DNA from: Staphylococcus hominis subsp. hominis
GTDB lineage: Bacteria; Bacillota; Bacilli; Staphylococcales; Staphylococcaceae
Length of the DNA: 64,000 bases
Assembly: GCF_002901845.1 (NCBI RefSeq)
Contig: NZ_PPQE01000025.1
Coordinates: 307,658-371,657, forward strand
Direction: 5' to 3'
Both the position numbers and the translations under genes were made by a program. This document shows, piece after piece, positions 42,211 through 48,773 of the stretch (within the stretch, counting starts at the first letter, position 1; the number at the start of each line of letters is the position of its first letter). A model generated the notes under the pieces. The model saw only the letters and a list, made by a program, of their open reading frames with translations. It was not told the DNA's origin and did no database searches.

Positions 42211-42343
42211 TCCAAGTTATGTTATCGAGGAGTTAGTTACTCAAAACGCTAAACTTTCACAAGAAAATGCAATGTTAAGAGCAGTAATTAGAGAACAAGA
42301 AGAACAACAAAATAAAGATACTGTAAGTGCTGAAGGAGAGTAA
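42188..42343 (+). CDS. Small coiled-coil tail protein
   Basis: 51 residues, starting 23 bases before the Tal stop in another frame behind TTGGAGGAAAA. Leu/Gln/Glu-rich helix (IEELVTQNAKLSQENAMLRAVI). Short coiled-coil proteins at this place are common after tail-tip genes. Its stop lies in the loop of a terminator. Confidence 0.7.
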   Translation: MNNQLQANPSYVIEELVTQNAKLSQENAMLRAVIREQEEQQNKDTVSAEGE

Positions 42344-42360
42344 CCTTTAGCACTCTTTTT
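42326..42360 (+). terminator. Intrinsic terminator after the tail-tip genes
   Basis: AGTGCTGAAGG pairs with CCTTTAGCACT (11 pairs, one G-U), loop of 7 containing the stop codon, then CTTTTTAT. Confidence 0.75.
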
Positions 42361-42386
42361 ATACCAAATTTTAGGAGGAATTTATC

Positions 42387-42686
42387 ATGGCAAACGAAAT
42401 CGTAAAAAACACAGAAAGTTATATCTTAGTACAAGTGAATGAAAAAGGAGAAGAAGCTGTTTTAGATAATGACTTCAGAGGTCAATTCTATCCAACTAGT
42501 AATGTGAATATCGCAACTAAATTCGATAATTTAAATAAAGTTAAAGTACTTGCTGAACGTTTAAATAGCTTAAACGAATTAAACTACGAGTTCGGTATTA
42601 TTGCTGAAAAATTGACAGTCAAACCAGTAAAGCTAACAACTTTATTAGAGTACGTGGAAGAAACAACTGAAACTAACGCAGAATAG
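42387..42686 (+). CDS. Phage protein near lysis module, unknown
   Basis: 99 residues behind AGGAGG: NTESYILVQVNEKGEEAVLDNDFRG then an acidic tail rich in Glu/Thr. Conserved place in staphylococcal phages between tail fibre and holin; function unknown. Confidence 0.65.
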   Translation: MANEIVKNTESYILVQVNEKGEEAVLDNDFRGQFYPTSNVNIATKFDNLNKVKVLAERLNSLNELNYEFGIIAEKLTVKPVKLTTLLEYVEETTETNAE

Positions 42687-42696
42687 AGGTGCAAGA

Positions 42697-42993
42697 ATGG
42701 AGGATAGTCAAGGACGCGATTATGAAACAAGAATAAAACGGTTAGAAGATAATGATGAAAAGATATTCGCTTCTTTGGAGCAAATAAAAGACGGGCAACA
42801 TAACCAAGAATTGATCAATCAAAAAATGAACTTTACCTTAGATAGTATTAATCGGGAACGAGAAATTGATAAAGAAAGTAAAAGAGAAAATCGTAAAAAC
42901 ATCAAAGAGATGAAACGTTTAATGTTAGGTATGGTTTTTTCAGTGGCAGGTTCTATTATTTTTGCTGTTATCAGAATGGTATTCGGCATATAA
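42697..42993 (+). CDS. DUF2951 / XhlA-like membrane protein
   Basis: 98 residues: charged coiled coil (1-70, TRIKRLEDNDEKIFASLEQIKDGQ) and a C-terminal transmembrane helix (MLGMVFSVAGSIIFAVIRMVFGI). Matches the DUF2951 proteins upstream of holins in staphylococcal phages and resembles XhlA, which aids lysis. Confidence 0.82.
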   Translation: MEDSQGRDYETRIKRLEDNDEKIFASLEQIKDGQHNQELINQKMNFTLDSINREREIDKESKRENRKNIKEMKRLMLGMVFSVAGSIIFAVIRMVFGI

Positions 42994-43006
42994 GGAGGTG
43001 ATTAAT

Positions 43007-43069
43007 ATGTTTAAATTATTTGCAAAAGCTGATTTCTGGTCTTGTTTCTGGTTTGGAAATTGTAAATAG
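43007..43069 (+). CDS. 20-residue aromatic/cysteine peptide
   Basis: MFKLFAKADFWSCFWFGNCK, behind a perfect AAGGAGGTG with ideal spacing, followed by its own terminator. Two Cys and two Trp in 20 residues. It is too short to appear in normal annotation. Possibly membrane-active or a lysis regulator; no family recognised. Confidence 0.6.
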   Translation: MFKLFAKADFWSCFWFGNCK

Positions 43070-43080
43070 AAATTATTTTA

Positions 43081-43107
43081 AGTCGGCACTTTTAGTGTCG
43101 GCTTTTT
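43081..43107 (+). terminator. Intrinsic terminator before the holin
   Basis: AGTCGGCACT pairs with AGTGTCGGCT (10 pairs, two G-U), 3-base loop, then TTTTT. Confidence 0.75.
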
Positions 43108-43131
43108 ATTTTGAATAAGGAGTGAGAAGAA

Positions 43132-43383
43132 ATGGAAAAAGATAAAATTAAGCAATATATTTCTCAATTTGGTGGAATGCTTGCACTTTTATACTTAGCA
43201 TTACAAGCAAGTGGAATTGAAGTAGAGTTTTTAAATCCTGACCATGTGCAACCATGGATAAACTTCTTAATGGTATTTATTCCATCGTTAGTTGGTATCT
43301 ATGGCGTGTACAAAAACACATACATCTTACGTAAAAAATCACGAGAACAAGAAAAAGTTTTAAAAGACAATAACTTAAAATAG
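43132..43383 (+). CDS. Holin, phi-LC3 type
   Basis: 83 residues, two transmembrane helices (about 12-30 and 42-62) and a charged C-terminus (RKKSREQEKVLKDNNLK). Starts behind AAGGAGTG and ends 10 bases before the endolysin. Opens the membrane at the end of infection. Confidence 0.9.
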   Translation: MEKDKIKQYISQFGGMLALLYLALQASGIEVEFLNPDHVQPWINFLMVFIPSLVGIYGVYKNTYILRKKSREQEKVLKDNNLK

Positions 43384-43393
43384 GAGTGATTGA

Positions 43394-43998
43394 ATGTTAA
43401 CTGCAATTGATTATTTAACACAAAAGGGTTGGAAAATTAGTTCTGATCCACGTCGATATGACAATTATCCTAATGATTATGGATTTAGAAATTATATTGA
43501 AAATGGTATTAATTATGATGAATTCTGCGGTGGTTATCATAGAGCATTTGATTTATATAATAATGCAACTAATGATATTCCAGCAGTCACAAGTGGTACA
43601 GTTATCACTTGCGAAACACATGGTAATTTTGGCGGAACAATTGAGATTAGAGACGCTAACGGAAACGATTGGATTTATGGTCACTTACAAAGACAATCAC
43701 TCAAATATAGTGAAGGTGACAAAGTTAATCAAGGCGATATTATCGGTTTGCAGGGTTCAAGTAACTACTATGATAATCCAATGAACGCACATTTACACCT
43801 TCAGTTACGTCCTAAAGGTACTAACTTGAAAGATGAAAAGGCAGAAGTATGTAGTGGTATTCCTATTGAAAAATACGATATTTCAAAACTAAATCAAAAA
43901 CTAGAAAAAGGGAGTAATGTTAAAATGAAAGATATTTATTCATCTCATATCAATGGTTCTAAAATCACTAATCGTAAAGCAAGTATAGCAGGAGTGGT
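43394..43998 (+). CDS. Endolysin, exon 1 (M23 endopeptidase and linker)
   Basis: Residues 1-201 and two bases of codon 202. The M23 zinc ligands are visible: His49 and Asp53 (GYHRAFD) and His133/His135 (HLHLQLRP). The domain cuts staphylococcal cross-bridges. Unspliced RNA meets a TAA at 44000, giving 202 residues without the other domains. The spliced protein has 487 residues (43394-43998 joined to 44944-45802) and follows the M23 - amidase - SH3b endolysin of phage 2638A, which I recall as continuous GVVIHNDYGSMTPSQYLPWL across this point. Confidence 0.9.
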
Positions 43999-44022
43999 GT
44001 AAGAAAATAATTCTCAAATATA

Positions 44023-44063
44023 TGGTATAATACACCTATAATGATTATGGCAGGTGTATTATA
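44023..44063 (+). promoter_or_regulatory. Intron-internal promoter overlapping an RBS-sequestering hairpin
   Basis: TGG-TATAAT (44023-44031) is an extended -10. TATAATACACCT (44026-44037) and AGGTGTATTATA (44052-44063) form a perfect 12-bp stem with a 14-base loop. The 3' arm contains AGGTG, the Shine-Dalgarno of the endonuclease ATG at 44066. RNA started here (near 44038) lacks the 5' arm and leaves the site free. Confidence 0.65.
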
Positions 44064-44065
44064 GT

Positions 44066-44620
44066 ATGGAAGAAATTTGGAAAGATATACCCGGTTACGA
44101 AAATTTTTATCAAGCGTCTAATTTAGGTAAAATACGTTCAAAAGACAGATATATTTATTTACCACAAAATAAGAGTGAAATACTAAAAAAAGGACGTATC
44201 TTAAAAACCAATAAAGTAGCATTCGATTATTTACAAGTAACATTATATAAAGATAAAAAGCGACGTTCTTTATATGTATCTAATCTAGTAATGTTAACTT
44301 TTGTTGGTCCAAAACCTAAAGGTTATGAGGTTAACCATAAAAATGAGAACAAAAATGATAACAGTCTAGAAAATTTAGAGTACATTACATCAAAAGAAAA
44401 TAATAATTATGGAACAAGAAAATCTCGAATGATTTCAAAAAATACTAATGGTAAAAAATCAAAATCAGTAAAAGCAACTTCTTTAAAAACTGGTGAAGTT
44501 TTTTATTTTCCTTCTCAAGCCGAAGCTGAAAGAAAGGGTTATGGAAGTCAAAGACACATTTCGTCTGTTTGCTTAGGAAAAAGAAAACAATGTAACGGGT
44601 ATAAATGGGAATTTATTTAG
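44066..44620 (+). CDS. Intron-encoded HNH homing endonuclease
   Basis: 184 residues from the ATG at 44066 (AGGTG 9 bases upstream; a GTG at 44054 is inside the hairpin). N-terminal NUMOD4 motif (EEIWKDIPGYENFYQASNLG), an HNH centre (YEVNHKNENKNDNSLENLEY, about 90-110) and a C-terminal NUMOD-like DNA-binding repeat (SVKATSLKTGEVFYFPSQAEA). It cuts intronless endolysin alleles so that repair copies the intron. Confidence 0.9.
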   Translation: MEEIWKDIPGYENFYQASNLGKIRSKDRYIYLPQNKSEILKKGRILKTNKVAFDYLQVTLYKDKKRRSLYVSNLVMLTFVGPKPKGYEVNHKNENKNDNSLENLEYITSKENNNYGTRKSRMISKNTNGKKSKSVKATSLKTGEVFYFPSQAEAERKGYGSQRHISSVCLGKRKQCNGYKWEFI

Positions 44621-44943
44621 CACTGCATATATCGCGAGGTATATGTACTTAAAACATAAATTGCTTTGAAAAACCTAAGAGCCTTCACACTACAATACAA
44701 CCGAAAGGATTGTATGAGAGTTTAACAAGTTGAAGGATTGGTTAGTTTAGCAGCACTACCCCTAAGTCAATAGATATGGGGAATGTTCAACGACTACGGG
44801 ATTGCCTCCCGGTAGGACTCAAGCGAGTTCGAAAGAAGAACTATCTCACGTAGATAGAAAGAAATAGTCTGCTCACGTCTTGTAATGAGAGTGCATGTGA
44901 ATCGACACAGATTTATAGAGTAGCGTCTATAAGTAAACAAAAG
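44621..44943 (+). ncRNA. Catalytic core of the group I intron
   Basis: No open frame. It starts with a 10-bp hairpin capped by a GCGA (GNRA) tetraloop (TGCATATATC at 44625), then the P3-P8 core with the R/S pair forming P7 and further short stems (ACTATCTCACGTAGATAG, TTATAGAGTAGCGTCTATAA) before the 3' splice site. Confidence 0.8.
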
Positions 44944-45802
44944 GATACACAACGACTATGGCAGTATGACACCAAGTCAGTATTTACCATGGTTATATGC
45001 AAGAGAACAAAACGGTACACATGTAAATGGTTTTGCTAGTGTATATGTTAATCGCAATGAGCGTTTATGGTATCATCCAACTAACTTTGTAGAATGGCAC
45101 TGTGCTAACTTTTGGGCAAACAACAACTTAATTGGATTTGAAGTGTGTGAAAGTTATCCTGGACGTATTTCTGATAAGTTATTCTTAGAGAATGAAGAAG
45201 CAACATTAAAAACTGCAGCTGAAGTAATGTTATCTTACAACTTACCTATTAATAGAGATACAGTACACTTACACAACGAATACTCTCAAACATCTTGTCC
45301 ACATAGATCATGGGAAATTCACATCGGTAAAGGTCAACCTTACACAAGAAGAAACCAATTGAAGTTAATCGATTACTTCATTAGTCGTATTAAGTTCTAT
45401 GCTAATGGTGGTAAGTTAGATACATCTAATGCCAAAGAAGTTACTGAAAAGCATATCGAACAAGCAGTAAAAAAAGAAAAAGCTAAACAAGAAGTATTAC
45501 CTACTGGTTGGAAGAAAAATAAACATAAAACTTACTACAAAGCACAAAAAGGCTCATTCATTAATGGTAATCAACCTATTCAAGCACGTTACGTTGGTCC
45601 ATTCAGATTGAGAAATAACGCAGCAGGTGATTTACCACCTAACACTAAAATTGAGTATGATGAAATTATGTTACAAGATAAGCATGTATGGGTAGGATAT
45701 GACAGCTTTGAAGGTGAAAGAATTTATTTACCAGTAGGAACATGGAATGGTAAAAAACCACCTAAAAACAAAATGAAACAAGTATGGGGAACTTTAAAAT
45801 AA
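44944..45802 (+). CDS. Endolysin, exon 2 (amidase and SH3b)
   Basis: Continues codon 202 with G then ATA CAC. An N-acetylmuramoyl-L-alanine amidase (Amidase_2) follows: first zinc ligand His204 (IHNDYG), a second in HLHNEY, and the Cys-Pro-His motif in QTSCPHRSW. A linker leads to a C-terminal SH3_5 wall-binding domain (about 395-487, ARYVGPFRLRNNA, HVWVGYDSFEGERIYLPV). An ATG at 44966 could start a separate protein but would remove the first amidase ligand. Confidence 0.9.
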
Positions 45803-45862
45803 TATGCTATAATCAACTTGGGATAATATCCTATACGTTTACAAATTTCATTATGTTTTATG

Positions 45863-45895
45863 GAGGGACAAGTTTAGTGCTTGTCCCTCTTTTTT
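45863..45895 (+). terminator. Late-operon terminator after the endolysin
   Basis: Perfect GAGGGACAAG/CTTGTCCCTC stem, 7-base loop, then six T. In the 390-base gap between endolysin and fic. Confidence 0.9.
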
Positions 45896-45976
45896 ATGTT
45901 ATGATATAGGCACCTCAAAATTTATGATAATTTTAGTTTTATTATTTGTGTTTTAAATGAGTGTAAATCGTTCAAG

Positions 45977-46005
45977 CCACGTTCTTATGAGCGTGGTGTT
46001 TTTTT
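45977..46005 (+). terminator. Second terminator after the endolysin
   Basis: CCACGTTC/GAGCGTGG (8 pairs, one G-U), TTAT loop, then TGTTTTTTT. The tandem pair isolates the cargo genes from late transcription. Confidence 0.75.
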
Positions 46006-46119
46006 ATGCATAAAAATATGGAAATACACACGCTATATATTAACTATTGCTGCCGTTTGCCTTGTTTTTTGAAAAAAACAAACGTAAGAATTACACTCTA
46101 TGTATCATAAATAATAGTT

Positions 46120-46149
46120 TTGTATTATAATAGTTTAAATCCATATAAT
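46120..46149 (+). promoter_or_regulatory. Promoter of the Fic gene
   Basis: TTGTAT (46120-46125), 18-base spacer, TATAAT (46144-46149), 44 bases before the ATG, after two terminators. Supports independent expression in the lysogen. Confidence 0.6.
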
Positions 46150-46193
46150 ATAAATCGACAAATTGAGATTAAAAGAGAAAAAGGTGAAGTATC

Positions 46194-47423
46194 ATGAACT
46201 ATAAAACATTGAAATCTATATTTCATATGAGTGGAGATCAAATTATGGAAAATGAGTATCAGTTAAGATTAAATCATTTTTCGACATATGATACTGGCAT
46301 TGAAATTAACCCGATCAGAAATCAAGTTCAAATAAGAAGCACTAAGTATCCTTTGTTTTTCTGTCCGACTAAAGATTTGTTTATAAAATCGGAAAAAATT
46401 TTAATGAATTCAAGTAAAATTAATAAATTAATGAATAGTCAACCTAGTGTTGCTACATCTTCATATCTTAAAAGATTACTAATAAATGAATTACAAAGTA
46501 CAAATGAAAAAGAAAATGTCAAAAGTACTAAAAAAGAATTAGCAGCAGTTTTAAACAAAACTAATACGAAAAGCAATAAAAGATTTAAAGGGTTAGTTAA
46601 GCTATATGCTCTATTATTAAGTAATGAAGAAATTAAATTCAATGAAGTGTCTGATTTTAGAAAGGCTTATGACTTATTATTATCGAAAGATATAGAAGAG
46701 GAAGATCGTCCAGACGGATTAATGTTTAGAAATCAAGGAGTAGGTGTTAGAGATGTTGCTAGAGAAAAATGGCTGCATAGAAATGAGTATTCGGAATATG
46801 AAATAATTGAATTTTTAAATAAACTCATTACATTTATTAATTATTATGAAGCTCCAAAATTATTAAAAATATTAGCAAGTCACTTTATGTTTGAATACTT
46901 ACATCCGTTTTATGATGGCAATGGGAGACTAGGTAGATATATAGTAGCAAAATTACTTAATGAACATTTAGAACACGTTACTGCATTAACATTTTCTTAT
47001 ACAATAAATCGTAATAAAAACAAATATGATAAAGCATTCGAGGCAACATCTGAGTTTTTAAATAAAGGAGAACTTACTTCTTTTATAAATGTAATGTTAG
47101 ATCTAATAATTGAAGGGCAATCAAGTGCTATTGAACAATTTGAAGAAAATATTGAAATGATTGAAAAATTATATGAAGGTTTAAAAAATCTAAATCTAAA
47201 TGAAAATGATAGTAATGTTTTATTTGTACTATTACAAGATAAGGTCTTTGGTAGTGAATATACAAGACTTAGTCTTCAAGAATTAGTTGAATATTTACCT
47301 TTCAAAAGAGGTAAATTGGATAATATTATAAAAAAACATAAGGATAAGCTAACAAAAATTAAAGAAAGACCAAAAGTATATGAAATTAAAGATGAATTCG
47401 TAAATAATTTAATGTCGGTCTAA
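46194..47423 (+). CDS. Fic-domain protein with built-in inhibitory motif (prophage cargo)
   Basis: 409 residues. The Fic motif HPFYDGNGRLGR is complete (His237 to Arg248), so the enzyme should transfer AMP, or a related group, from a nucleotide to a target hydroxyl. Upstream, TNEKEN (103-108) fits the inhibitory (S/T)xxxE(G/N) helix, which marks a class II, self-restrained Fic protein needing no separate antitoxin. The C-terminal 90 residues look like a winged helix (LSLQELVEYLPFKRGKLDNIIKKH). Good Shine-Dalgarno (AAAAAGGTGAAG). Possible roles: host modification, fitness or phage defence; the target cannot be read from sequence. Confidence 0.88.
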   Translation: MNYKTLKSIFHMSGDQIMENEYQLRLNHFSTYDTGIEINPIRNQVQIRSTKYPLFFCPTKDLFIKSEKILMNSSKINKLMNSQPSVATSSYLKRLLINELQSTNEKENVKSTKKELAAVLNKTNTKSNKRFKGLVKLYALLLSNEEIKFNEVSDFRKAYDLLLSKDIEEEDRPDGLMFRNQGVGVRDVAREKWLHRNEYSEYEIIEFLNKLITFINYYEAPKLLKILASHFMFEYLHPFYDGNGRLGRYIVAKLLNEHLEHVTALTFSYTINRNKNKYDKAFEATSEFLNKGELTSFINVMLDLIIEGQSSAIEQFEENIEMIEKLYEGLKNLNLNENDSNVLFVLLQDKVFGSEYTRLSLQELVEYLPFKRGKLDNIIKKHKDKLTKIKERPKVYEIKDEFVNNLMSV

Positions 47424-47457
47424 TTTAGAAAAATTAATTAAATAAAGAAAACTATAA

Positions 47458-47487
47458 AGAACTGTCGATTAGGATGGTTCTTTTTTT
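47458..47487 (+). terminator. Terminator after fic
   Basis: AGAACTGTC pairs with GATGGTTCT (9 pairs, two G-U), followed by TTTTTTT. Confidence 0.75.
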
Positions 47488-47513
47488 GTTCGCTGTTATG
47501 TTCTGTCTATACA
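47486..47513 (+). promoter_or_regulatory. Candidate promoter of the four-helix membrane protein
   Basis: TTGTTC, 16-base spacer, TATACA, directly after the fic terminator and 46 bases before the ATG. Confidence 0.4.
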
Positions 47514-47559
47514 CAATATAATAAATTAATTATTATTAAGTATTGAAAGGAGGTAAAAT

Positions 47560-48093
47560 ATGTCACAAAATGAAAATAAGTGGTATGAAAAAATTATGAC
47601 TATACTTTTATATATTCTTATTGCGATTTTATTTATTGGAGTACAGGTTCTTATATATTGGGGATATCTTAGTATTGCATCTGTAGTGCTCCCACGATTC
47701 GAGAGTGTATCGTATAAGTATGATATTGATGAGTTTGAAGGAACTATGTGGTTTTCTATATTATTTATAGCAATATGGTATGCCATAAACATTATTGTTA
47801 CTTTAGTTCTTTCAATTTTTGCAAATAAATTCTTTAATATTAATGTACTATTCCCTATACTAACTTGGTTTACCGGTTTAATTTCGACAGGATTTACATT
47901 ATATTCTAATTTAATGAAATCAATTAGTAACGGAGTTACAGATAAAATATTAAAAGATAATTTTGCAGATCATTTGGTAAATGTAGATATGCATATTTTT
48001 ATAGCTATATCTATCTTTGTTTTAACAGGTTTTACGACTACACTTTATAAATCGTATATAGATTTAAAAGATAAGAAAAAAATTAATTCGTAA
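47560..48093 (+). CDS. Four-helix membrane protein (prophage cargo), unknown
   Basis: 177 residues with four clear transmembrane segments (about 11-36, 62-88, 95-117, 145-167) and a Lys-rich end. Ideal GAAAGGAGG. No family recognised. As a separately expressed membrane protein at the attR end of a prophage, superinfection exclusion is a reasonable guess but nothing more. Confidence 0.7.
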   Translation: MSQNENKWYEKIMTILLYILIAILFIGVQVLIYWGYLSIASVVLPRFESVSYKYDIDEFEGTMWFSILFIAIWYAINIIVTLVLSIFANKFFNINVLFPILTWFTGLISTGFTLYSNLMKSISNGVTDKILKDNFADHLVNVDMHIFIAISIFVLTGFTTTLYKSYIDLKDKKKINS

Positions 48094-48161
48094 AAGTGTC
48101 AAGCGTGTGCCAAAAATGTTCTAATTCATTCTATTTAGTTCTAAAGTTTATTCTTAAATAA

Positions 48162-48197
48162 GCCATTTTTTTACATATCACAATGTACAAAAATGGC
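48162..48197. repeat. Long hairpin near attR
   Basis: GCCATTTTT and TACAT pair with ATGTA and AAAAATGGC around a 6-base loop with one mismatch (14 pairs). No clear U run follows on either strand, so it may be a terminator remnant or a protein-binding palindrome. Confidence 0.5.
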
Positions 48198-48211
48198 CTT
48201 ACTCAGATAAT

Positions 48212-48241
48212 AACCCCATCAATTTATTCATTGATGGGGTT
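48212..48241. terminator. Hairpin terminator near attR
   Basis: Perfect 12-bp AACCCCATCAAT/ATTGATGGGGTT with a 6-base loop; the flanks are AT-rich on both strands. Confidence 0.65.
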
Positions 48242-48312
48242 TAATATTGATAAAAAATCAATAAGTAGTCATTACAATTAAAGCTTAGAGCAGCAAGGAG
48301 TATAGAGAGTAG

Positions 48313-48372
48313 GTCGACAACATAACCGACAACTTTTAATATAAAATAGTAAGTTGTCGACCACATTGTCGG
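48313..48372. promoter_or_regulatory. Integrase arm-type sites, right arm
   Basis: Four copies of the TTGTCG(A/G) word: GTCGACAAC (48313) and CCGACAAC (48326) in one orientation, GTTGTCGAC (48353) and ATTGTCGG (48365) in the other. Together with the two left-arm copies this gives six sites flanking att. Confidence 0.65.
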
Positions 48373-48405
48373 CTTGATATGAAAACTATTTAAAAGTATA
48401 AAAAT

Positions 48406-48429
48406 AAAACCCCGTAAAAACGGGGTTTT
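48406..48429. terminator. Phage-supplied bidirectional terminator next to tRNA-Ser
   Basis: Perfect AAAACCCCGT/ACGGGGTTTT around AAAA, with A and T runs making it active both ways. It lies 34 bases beyond the tRNA-Ser 3' end and would end the tRNA operon that lost its native terminator. Confidence 0.85.
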
Positions 48430-48460
48430 CAAAGGTATTTTAACCTATTTAAGTATAACA

Positions 48461-48476
48461 GACGGAAACGGAGGGA
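48461..48476. repeat. attR core
   Basis: GACGGAAACGGAGGGA; 14 of its 16 bases form the acceptor and T-stem end of tRNA-Ser, so integration rebuilds an intact tRNA. Confidence 0.9.
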
Positions 48477-48551
48477 TTCGAACCCTCGCGCCGCTCTCGC
48501 GACCTACACCCTTAGCAGGGGCGCCTCTTCAGCCAACTTGAGTACGTTTCC
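48463..48551 (-). tRNA. tRNA-Ser(GCU)
   Basis: 89 nt on the minus strand: GGAAACG/CGTTTCC acceptor stem, anticodon GCT in loop CTGCTAA, a long variable arm (GGTCGCGAGAGCGGC) as in class II tRNAs, and T-loop GTTCGAATC. CCA is not encoded. The 3' end is the prophage attachment site. Confidence 0.95.
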
Positions 48552-48554
48552 ATA

Positions 48555-48629
48555 TGGCTCCGCAGGTAGGATTCGAACCTACGACCGATCGGTTAACAGC
48601 CGATAGCTCTACCACTGAGCTACTGCGGA
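48555..48629 (-). tRNA. tRNA-Asn(GUU)
   Basis: 75 nt with CCA encoded: acceptor TCCGCAG/CTGCGGA, anticodon GTT in CTGTTAA, T-loop GTTCGAATC. Three bases upstream of tRNA-Ser, so the two are processed from one transcript. Confidence 0.96.
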
Positions 48630-48664
48630 ATAATATAAAGTGTTCTTTAATCAACACAAATACA

Positions 48665-48692
48665 ATTATATCAATAATATTAAAATTTGCAA
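48665..48692 (-). promoter_or_regulatory. tRNA operon promoter
   Basis: Minus strand TTGCAA (48687-48692), 16-base spacer, TATAAT (48665-48670) with an upstream TGA making an extended -10. About 36 bases before tRNA-Asn. Confidence 0.7.
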
Positions 48693-48704
48693 GAGATAAT
48701 CTTT

Positions 48705-48757
48705 AAAAAATATACGGAACATTTACACTAAATTAATATAATCGTTCCGTATATTTT
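48705..48757 (-). terminator. comK terminator
   Basis: Perfect 14-bp AAAATATACGGAAC/GTTCCGTATATTTT with T-rich flanks in the comK direction. Confidence 0.85.
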
Positions 48758-48773
48758 AAAAATAAACATACAG

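Larger units (their letters stand above)
43999..44943 (+). mobile_element. Group I intron in the endolysin gene
   Basis: 945 nt. The exon ends in T (GTGGT) and the intron in G (AAAAG), as group I splicing requires. Joining them restores GTG GTG ATA CAC AAC GAC (VVIHND). The core lies in the last 320 nt: R element GTTCAACGACTA (44785-44796) and S element AAGAAATAGTC (44859-44869), whose GACTA/TAGTC form P7. Insertion is one codon before the first zinc His of the amidase, a conserved active-site sequence typical for homing introns. I could not assign P1 with confidence. Confidence 0.9.
6852..48476. mobile_element. Complete prophage (siphovirus, cos type, phi12/3A/2638A-like) in tRNA-Ser(GCU)
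   Basis: About 41.6 kb between two copies of GACGGAAACGGAGGGA. Gene order is integrase, lysogeny control, early/replication, late regulation, HNH and packaging, head, tail, lysis, cargo. All essential structural and lysis functions are present and open. The endolysin is split by an intron and the tail chaperones by a programmed frameshift, both normal forms of expression, so the prophage looks intact. No excisionase could be recognised. Confidence 0.95.

Noticed and set aside
43394-44966. Endolysin as a pseudogene or frameshift error
   Set aside because: The split has group I splice-site bases, a P7 core pair and a homing endonuclease between the halves, and joining restores the family sequence without loss.
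48241-48432. Minus-strand frame of 63 codons across the right attachment arm
   Set aside because: It covers terminators and integrase arm sites, has no Shine-Dalgarno and no plausible protein sequence.
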